From the NCBI GenBank assembly GCA_004000625.1, contig SAUS01000103.1:1-6713 (forward strand): a stretch of DNA of 6,713 nt, read 5' to 3'. Below are positions 5,923 to 6,713 of this stretch, one piece after another (the first letter of the stretch is position 1; every line of letters begins with the position of its first letter). The DNA is from Candidatus Cibiobacter qucibialis (GTDB taxonomy: Bacteria > Bacillota > Clostridia > Oscillospirales > Ruminococcaceae). A program made the position numbers and the translations under genes. Under the pieces are notes generated by a model, which was given only the letters and a program-made list of their open reading frames with translations, ran no database searches and had not been told where the DNA came from.

Positions 5923-6582
5923 TTATTTCTGGTCGGATTTAAGGCGGTAACCGACACGGTAGACGGTTTCGATCTTATCCGCCCAGCCAAGTTTTTTGCG
6001 CAGGCGCTGGATGTGCAGGTCCAGGGTGCGGCTGTCCAGCAGATCGCCGCCCCACACCCGCCCGTACAATACATCGCGGTACAGCGCCGCCCCGCGGTTG
6101 CGCATGAGCTGCTCCAGCAGGTCGAACTCCCGCGGGGTCAGCTCCACCGCCTTGCCCTGCCGGGTCACGGTGCGGGCCACAATATCCATCGTTACATCAA
6201 AGGCGGTCAGGGTCTGGCCGCCGCGGCCGGTGCGGCGCAGTACGGCTTCCACACGGGCTAGAAGTTCTTCGATTTCAAACGGCTTTACGATATAATCATC
6301 GGCGCCGAGCTGCAGGCCTCTGACCCGGTCCTTAGTGGCGCCCTTGGCCGTGATAAAGATGACCGGCACCCCCAGCGGGCGCAGGTAGCCCAGCAGCTCG
6401 TACCCATCCAGGCCGGGCAGCATAATATCCAGCAGGGCCAGGTCAAAGTCGTGCTCGGCAATCAGGTCCGCCGCGGTGCTGCCATCGTTGGCAACCGTGC
6501 AGTCATACCCCGCGCGGCGCAGGCTGACCGCAATCAGCCGGGAAATGGTAATTTCGTCCTCCACAATCAAAATGCGGTTCAT
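5923..6582 (-). CDS. OmpR-family winged-helix response regulator
   Basis: A 219-residue cytoplasmic transcription regulator, partner of the histidine kinase downstream. The receiver domain (1-118) has the acidic pair Glu8/Asp9, phospho-acceptor Asp52 in LLDIMLPGLDG, switch Thr78 and conserved Lys100 in IVKPF. The DNA-binding domain (about 123-216) shows the OmpR pattern: ELTPREFDLLEQL, the recognition-helix segment SRTLDLHIQRLRKKLG (184-199) and the wing VYRVGYRL. Length is typical. The ATG at 6580..6582 was chosen because it starts the first beta strand (MNRILIVEDE), has a GGGGG ribosome binding site six bases upstream, and lies about 22 bases after the predicted transcription start; longer in-frame starts would lie upstream of the promoter, in the dispersed repeat. 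It is the first gene of the operon and has a triple 11-bp repeat in its promoter, suggesting autoregulation. Confidence 0.97.
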   Translation of the reverse strand: MNRILIVEDEITISRLIAVSLRRAGYDCTVANDGSTAADLIAEHDFDLALLDIMLPGLDGYELLGYLRPLGVPVIFITAKGATKDRVRGLQLGADDYIVKPFEIEELLARVEAVLRRTGRGGQTLTAFDVTMDIVARTVTRQGKAVELTPREFDLLEQLMRNRGAALYRDVLYGRVWGGDLLDSRTLDLHIQRLRKKLGWADKIETVYRVGYRLKSDQK

Positions 6583-6610
6583 CCAATGCCCCCAATCGTT
6601 ATTTATCTTA

Positions 6611-6639
6611 AGTATAGCACAGAGTTGTCGCCAAGTTGT
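6611..6639 (-). promoter_or_regulatory. Promoter of the two-component operon, extended -10 with poor -35
   Basis: On the minus strand TGCTATACT is an extended -10 (hexamer 6611..6616, TG at 6618..6619). At the usual 17-base distance the -35 position (6634..6639) reads ACAACT, a poor match to TTGACA but exactly one unit of the 11-bp repeat. That layout resembles activator-dependent promoters of the PhoB kind, in which the regulator site replaces the -35. Predicted transcription start is near 6604. Confidence 0.68.
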
Positions 6640-6650
6640 ATAGAAGTTAG
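6623..6650 (-). promoter_or_regulatory. Three 11-bp-spaced AGTTGT/AGTTAG units; candidate autoregulatory operator
   Basis: On the plus strand AGTTGT at 6623..6628 and 6634..6639 and AGTTAG at 6645..6650 are spaced exactly 11 bases apart, one helical turn. Two units are identical; the third differs in its last two bases and abuts the dispersed repeat, so it may belong to that repeat. The array covers the -35 region of the regulator's own promoter. Binding by the encoded OmpR-family regulator is inferred from spacing and position. Confidence 0.5.
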
Positions 6651-6703
6651 GGCAACACCGCACAATTCCCGCCTTGCGGCTTAAGCACCGCTCCGGCAGC
6701 TGC
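6651..6703 (+). repeat. Right copy of the dispersed repeat, inverted relative to the left copy
   Basis: GGCAACACCGCACAATTC (6651..6668, plus) matches the left and internal copies (minus strand) at 16 of 18 positions; the differences are T-to-C at two sites. GGCAGCTGC follows at 6695..6703, after 44 bases, as in the left copy after 45. The intervening sequence is otherwise diverged. The copy reads out of the right edge of the window, so its full length is unknown. Confidence 0.68.
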
Positions 6704-6713
6704 GGCACGGCAT

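Noticed and set aside
6583..6708. 42-codon N-terminal extension of the response regulator
   Set aside because: The extension would start inside the dispersed repeat and run through the promoter; the receiver domain begins exactly at MNRILIVEDE.
1..6713. tRNA, rRNA, CRISPR array or transposase
   Set aside because: No regularly spaced repeats, cloverleaf, rRNA-like stretch or transposase-like frame was seen on either strand.

Overview
The window is a GC-rich piece of a low-abundance-AT Firmicutes genome. I infer a gut clostridial anaerobe of the Oscillospiraceae (Faecalibacterium / Gemmiger / Subdoligranulum type). The grounds are Gram-positive-style expression signals (strong G-rich ribosome binding sites, sigma-A promoters with extended -10 elements), a lipobox protein, the protein styles, and dispersed intergenic repeats of a kind I associate with those genomes. 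The taxon is an inference from general resemblance, not a search result.

All five genes lie on the minus strand, so transcription runs from right to left. Starting at the right: an OmpR-family response regulator (5923..6582), a HAMP-type sensor histidine kinase (4458..5861), and a large membrane-anchored extracytoplasmic protein with beta-propeller-like repeats (2266..4461). The last two overlap by four bases (ATGA). These three read as one operon from a promoter at about 6611..6639. Next comes a lipobox-bearing alpha/beta hydrolase (1163..2071) with its own strong promoter (2154..2182) and a clear rho-independent terminator (1119..1150). Last is an MacB/LolD-type ABC transporter ATPase (93..950) with its own promoter (989..1017). 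No partner permease is in the window.

Two promoters carry tandem direct repeats with an 11-bp period, the spacing on which OmpR/PhoB-type regulators bind DNA. One lies across the -35 region of the two-component operon itself (6623..6650). The other sits just upstream of the hydrolase -35 (2193..2214). A simple reading is that the regulator controls its own operon and may control the hydrolase; the two repeat sequences differ, so the second link is weaker.

An 18-19 bp dispersed repeat occurs three times: near the left end (40..58), between the ABC and hydrolase genes (1088..1106), and near the right end (6651..6668, inverted and slightly diverged). The left and right copies both have the 9-mer GGCAGCTGC about 45 bases further out, so they look like the inner ends of two copies of one longer element pointing out of the window in opposite directions. 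No tRNA, rRNA, CRISPR array or transposase gene was seen. No gene-free stretch exceeds 300 bases.
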